A stretch of DNA of 64,000 nt from NCBI GenBank assembly GCA_041905795.1, contig JAYRKL010000005.1:62001-126000 (forward strand), read 5' to 3'. Positions 61,701-64,000 of this stretch are shown one piece after another (positions within the stretch are counted from its first letter, which is position 1; every line of letters starts with the position of its first letter). The position numbers and the translations under genes were made by a program. The stretch comes from SHVO01 sp041905795 (GTDB taxonomy: Bacteria > Pseudomonadota > Alphaproteobacteria > Rhodospirillales > Rhodospirillaceae). The notes beneath the pieces are model-generated. The model saw only the letters and a list, made by a program, of their open reading frames with translations. It was not told where the DNA came from and did not search any database.

Positions 61701-64000
61701 GTGCCACCCGTCTGATTGGTCACCGTACCGCTGAACGTCACAATATTGTCGGTCGAATAGGCTGTGATCGTCGATCCGGATGCGTTCGTGACATTGGCGC
61801 TGATCGTACCCTGGCCCAGGGTCGCACCCCCCGTCAGAGTCAAGGTGCCCGCGCCGTTGACAACGGCGTTGCCCCCCCTCGCATTATTCAAATCGAGTTT
61901 CGGCGCAAGACTTGCCGCCGCGCCGATGGTCAAGGTTGCCCCGCCACTGAGGTAGAGGGTGCCGCCGCCGGTGTAGGTCCCGCCCGCACCCTGAGTCACG
62001 GTCGCGCCGCTGGCGACCGTCAGGATCTTGGATGCTGCAATTGCCAGCGCGCCCTGGTTGGTGAAGGTGCCGCCCTGGTAGGTAGTGTCCTGGTTGACGT
62101 TAACTGTAGCGCCGGTGTTGTTGTTCAGCGTCCCGACCAGTGTCCGCGTGCCCCCTCCTCCTGCATTGACGTTGAATACGCCGCCGGAGTTGTTGTTGAT
62201 GGCGCCGCCCGTCGCGTCCAGGGTCGTACCGCCCCCGCCGCCGCCCGACGCCGTCAGGATCACGCTGCCCGCGTTGTTGAGCGCGCCGGTGAAGTTCACC
62301 TCGGTGCTCGAGGAACCCAGCACCGCCTCCAGGTGGATCGTGCCGCCCGTCTGGTTGGTCACCGCGCCGCTGAACGTCACAACGTTGTCGGTGCCATAGG
62401 CCGTGATGGTCGAGCCGGATGCGTTGATGATATTGGCGCTGATCGTGCCCCGTCGCGCGTCCATGCCGCCATTCAGCGTCACGGTGCGGTTGCCGGTGGT
62501 GGTAACGGCGGCGGCGGCGCCGTACTGCCCCAGTTGCACCAGCACGGTGGAGGGCGTCGCGACATCGATGTCCGCGCGCACCGTTGCTCCGGCGTCGATC
62601 AGCCAGGTTCCCGTTCCCGTCAGGCTCGAACCCGCGCCAAGGCCGATATTGGAGCCGCTCGAGACCGTGTAGCCGCCGGCGTTGAAGGCGCTGGTCAGGA
62701 TGTAGAAGCCGCCGTTGAAGGCGATATTGCCCAAGCCGTTAATGGTGCCGCCGGCAAATAGGTCATGGCCGTTCAGGTTGAGAGATCCGTTGACGTTCAA
62801 GGTCGCACCCGTCTCAACCTTGAACTGTCCCGCACCGCCGGCGCCCAGCACGACACTCTTGCCGCTATTAATGGTGAAGCTGCCGCCGCTGAGGATATCG
62901 ATATTTGCGGCGCCCAGGTTCCAGCTCACGCCGCTATAGTCGACGCCGACCGAACCGCTGGTGTTGATCCCACCCGCCAGGCTTCGCACGCCGGCCCCGT
63001 CCTCGATCAGGAATGTGCCGGTGTTGTTGAACGTGCCGGCGCTGACATCCAGGACCACATGATTGACGCCGCCGTTCACGTTCATGCGCGCGGTGCCGGC
63101 ATTGTTCAGGGTGCCGGTGATGGTCAGGCCGGTATCGACGCCATTGTTGCTAATATCGGTGACAACCAGTTCGCCGCCGCTGGCGATCGTCGTGACTCCG
63201 CTCAAGGTCGTCAGGCCGGCGGTCTCGGTTACCGTCAGCCGCCCGCCGCTGGCCACCGTTACGTTCGGCGTCGGCGCCACGGACACGCGATACAGATCGA
63301 GCCTGCCCTGGACGGTGATGGTCGGCGTGCCGGTCTTGGTAAAGGCGGCATTGCCGCCAGCGCTGCCGAGTTGAATCGTGGCGCCCGACGCGATTGTCAT
63401 GTCCGCCGAGGCGGTAAAGGTTCCGCCGGGGGCCACGTAAATCAGGCCCGCTCCGGTATATGTGGCCGTGGAGGCGGTATTGGCGAAGGTGGCGCCGCTG
63501 TCGATGGTGAAGACTGCCCCGGAAGCCACCGTCAGCGCGCCGGAGTTGGAGAGTGTTGCCGATCCCTGGTACTTACCGTCCGCGGTGACGCTGATGGTTC
63601 CCAGGTTGGCGTTGTTGACGGTCCCCAGGAGGTAGCGCACGCCGACCGAGCCGTCGAACACCAGCGTGCCGCCGGCGAGGTTATTGAGCGCACCGCTCCC
63701 CGTCATATTCAACACATCTGAATTGGGGCTGCTGCCGCCGATCCGCACGATGCCTGAGTTGTTGATAACGCCCCCGACGCTGACCGAGCTGTCGGTGCCG
63801 TTATTGCTGTCGTCGTAGACCTGGAATGTGCCGCCGGAGGCCACCGTTACCGTGGCGCCGCTGGCGATGGTGAGTCCAACGCCGGAACCGCTTTCATTGA
63901 CGTTCACCAGGCCGCCGCTGACGATGTTCAGGTTGGTGCTGACCGTTCCCTTCCGCAGCACCGCAGTCCCGGCGACGATGGCGCCGCCAGCTCCCGACCA
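58769..64000 (-). CDS. Giant RTX adhesin-like protein, type I secretion substrate (N-terminus beyond window)
   Basis: At least 1743 codons are open and the frame continues past the right edge, so the start is not seen. The C-terminal part (encoded about 58,770-59,500) has RTX-type glycine/aspartate repeats (DVLVGRGGGDTLIGGAGDD, LIGGQGNDRLIGG, ADTLTGGAGADTFVLGS) that bind calcium. An uncleaved C-terminal export region follows, ending VASDIRVVDHLMA. The rest is a long series of beta-helix-like units (FTGTLNNAGSVILTASGGGG, TVTNQTGGTIQLEAALGSSS, LTVASGATVTQGAGGTYTGG). No autotransporter barrel is present, so export through the nearby HlyD/ABC pair is likely. Composition (Gly, Thr, Ser, Asn, Ala) fits a surface adhesin or biofilm protein. 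Near-identical internal DNA repeats are listed separately. Confidence 0.88.
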   Translation of the reverse strand, partial: WSGAGGAIVAGTAVLRKGTVSTNLNIVSGGLVNVNESGSGVGLTIASGATVTVASGGTFQVYDDSNNGTDSSVSVGGVINNSGIVRIGGSSPNSDVLNMTGSGALNNLAGGTLVFDGSVGVRYLLGTVNNANLGTISVTADGKYQGSATLSNSGALTVASGAVFTIDSGATFANTASTATYTGAGLIYVAPGGTFTASADMTIASGATIQLGSAGGNAAFTKTGTPTITVQGRLDLYRVSVAPTPNVTVASGGRLTVTETAGLTTLSGVTTIASGGELVVTDISNNGVDTGLTITGTLNNAGTARMNVNGGVNHVVLDVSAGTFNNTGTFLIEDGAGVRSLAGGINTSGSVGVDYSGVSWNLGAANIDILSGGSFTINSGKSVVLGAGGAGQFKVETGATLNVNGSLNLNGHDLFAGGTINGLGNIAFNGGFYILTSAFNAGGYTVSSGSNIGLGAGSSLTGTGTWLIDAGATVRADIDVATPSTVLVQLGQYGAAAAVTTTGNRTVTLNGGMDARRGTISANIINASGSTITAYGTDNVVTFSGAVTNQTGGTIHLEAVLGSSSTEVNFTGALNNAGSVILTASGGGGGGTTLDATGGAINNNSGGVFNVNAGGGGTRTLVGTLNNNTGATVNVNQDTTYQGGTFTNQGALAIAASKILTVASGATVTQGAGGTYTGGGTLYLSGGATLTIGAAASLAPKLDLNNARGGNAVVNGAGTLTLTGGATLGQGTISANVTNASGSTITAYSTDNIVTFSGTVTNQTGGTIQLEAALGSSSTEVNFTGTLNNAGSVILTASGGGGGGTTLDAAGSTVNNSAGGVFSINAGGGGTRTVNGDFNNGGTVNLNTGAVFNIAGTDLDNLSGAAFNVLAGSSTVTGTGTSKFNNASVLQVASGATLSIAGTTTLTQQTGGTITGGGTLLIGGGAAFNVGVTTSLAPKLQLSTNGGSAATVSGAGSLTLTNGADLNVGTISANVTNASGSTITAYGTDNVVTLSGTVTNQTGGTIQLEAALGSSSTEVNFTGTLNNAGNIILTASGGGGGGTTLDATGGAINNNSGGVFSINAGGGTRTLVGTLNNNTGATVNVNQDTTYQGGTFTNQGALAIAASKILTVASGATVTQGAGGTYTGGGTLYLSGGATLTIGAAASLAPKLDLNNARGGNAVVNGAGTLTLTGGATLGQGTISANVTNASGSTITAYSTDNIVTFSGTVTNQTGGTIQLEAALGSSSTEVNFTGTLNNAGSVILTASGGGGGGTTLDATGGTINNNSGGVFSINAGGGGTRTVNGGISNAGTITLNASTTLNIGSIDLDNQGTFTVAAGTTNIVDDDANARQFHNFSGATLTVSSGATLNMNGTDLLNDGTIGGTGTISMGSNGGNPGTFTNNGSSSITPGASPGHLTIDGNAVFGGLSSTVIEIGGRDPAQVDLLTVTHHFTMGGTLSVVDYHGFAAQAGDAFHVLDYAAADGIFDQAVGLDSFGPVALDPIFTATDLTLVARSITAEGTDGSDILTGTSAGDVLVGRGGGDTLIGGAGDDLLLAGEGTNTLIGGQGNDRLIGGTGIDTADYSGDPAGVTVDLSKGFALDGWGGKDTIIGVENVIGTAFADTIVGNAKDNVLVAGGGADTLTGGAGADTFVLGSPNAVAASITDFMSGQDKIQVDLSGFNFGTTVQSGANFSVISSKFDGSLAGANAAFNAGHGALIYSEADSTLYFDANGGQDGYSVVAHFQTGAHVVASDIRVVDHLMA
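60156..60800. repeat. Long internal repeat of the RTX gene, copy 1
   Basis: This unit is repeated at 61506-62150 with an exact offset of 1350 bases (450 codons). Positions 60255-60672 are, by eye, identical to 61605-62022 over 418 bases. Shorter, more diverged versions of the first third recur near 60801-61090 and 62141-62430. Confidence 0.85.
61506..62153. repeat. Long internal repeat of the RTX gene, copy 2
   Basis: Second copy of the 60156-60800 unit, in the same orientation and reading frame. The 418-base identical core (61605-62022) implies recent duplication or gene conversion. Such repeats can recombine and change protein length, and they are prone to assembly collapse. Confidence 0.85.

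Noticed and set aside
60156..62430. Repeat array considered as a CRISPR locus
   Set aside because: Units are hundreds of bases long, in frame within a protein-coding gene and without unique short spacers; no cas genes are in the window.
59996..62761. Plus-strand open frame of about 920 codons with internal repeats
   Set aside because: Its repeats simply mirror the RTX gene's tandem units on the other strand; it has no signal peptide or RTX motif.
1..64000. tRNA, rRNA, transposase, integrase, prophage or toxin-antitoxin genes
   Set aside because: I looked for these by motif and structure and saw none that I could support.

Overview
The window is a GC-rich chromosomal segment that looks alphaproteobacterial. 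The evidence is a cobalamin-riboswitch operon using alphaproteobacterial-type salvage genes, intergenic palindromes of the GTCATCC...GGATCCAGG and AGCAT...GTGG..ACCGG...ATGC kinds that are common in that class, a parS-type centromere site inside cobT, and many TonB-dependent and secreted proteins with N-acyl-D-amino-acid deacylase paralogues. A Micropepsales/Rhizomicrobium-like or Caulobacter-like host would fit, but the sequence does not settle the genus. I found no rRNA, tRNA, CRISPR array, transposase, integrase or phage gene.

Layout. (1) 1-9917, minus strand: a vitamin B12 operon, btuB-cobD-btuF-btuC-btuD-cbiB-cobQ-cobT-cobS. It is tightly packed, starts at a sigma70-like promoter with a cobalamin riboswitch (9706-9882), and cobS runs off the left edge. 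cobU is divergent at 9931. A perfect 16-bp parS palindrome (1621-1636) lies in the cobT reading frame. (2) 10448-13223, minus: a three-gene catabolic operon (DHDPS-type aldolase/dehydratase, GhrA-like 2-hydroxyacid dehydrogenase, FAH-family hydrolase). (3) 13444-24923: three close paralogues of secreted N-acyl-D-amino-acid deacylase-like amidohydrolases flank an unusual plus-strand operon of three SPFH membrane proteins followed by a P1B-type ATPase with a CPS membrane motif. (4) 25096-33821: assorted secreted proteins (two sharing a repeated beta-rich module, a COG4315-type protein, an S1/P1 nuclease, a cyclase-family hydrolase), a D-cysteine desulfhydrase-like enzyme and a methyltransferase. 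(5) 33953-42656, minus: a TonB-dependent receptor and, upstream of it, a four-gene secreted system (a lipoprotein with DUF1592/1588/1585-like regions, a Tat-exported DUF1552-like protein, a multi-repeat COG4315-type protein and an unrecognised exported protein). (6) 42924-52945: a PseC-like aminotransferase, then a probable arginine/ornithine/proline catabolic module: SSS-family symporter, ureohydrolase, ornithine cyclodeaminase-family enzyme, LysR regulator and PutA. Related 13-bp T-N11-A palindromes lie upstream of the catabolic genes. (7) 53089-64000: a type I secretion ABC transporter and HlyD-type fusion protein, a CHASE2 class III cyclase, and a very large RTX adhesin-like protein that runs off the right edge and is built from near-identical long tandem repeats.

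How the parts work together. Region 1 takes up corrinoids across both membranes and completes the nucleotide loop, under B12 feedback. Region 6 can plausibly carry arginine-derived ornithine to proline and glutamate under one LysR regulator. Region 7 pairs a type I exporter with a likely substrate. The SPFH/P1B-ATPase operon and the DUF1592/DUF1552/COG4315 cluster are the best candidates for poorly described systems.
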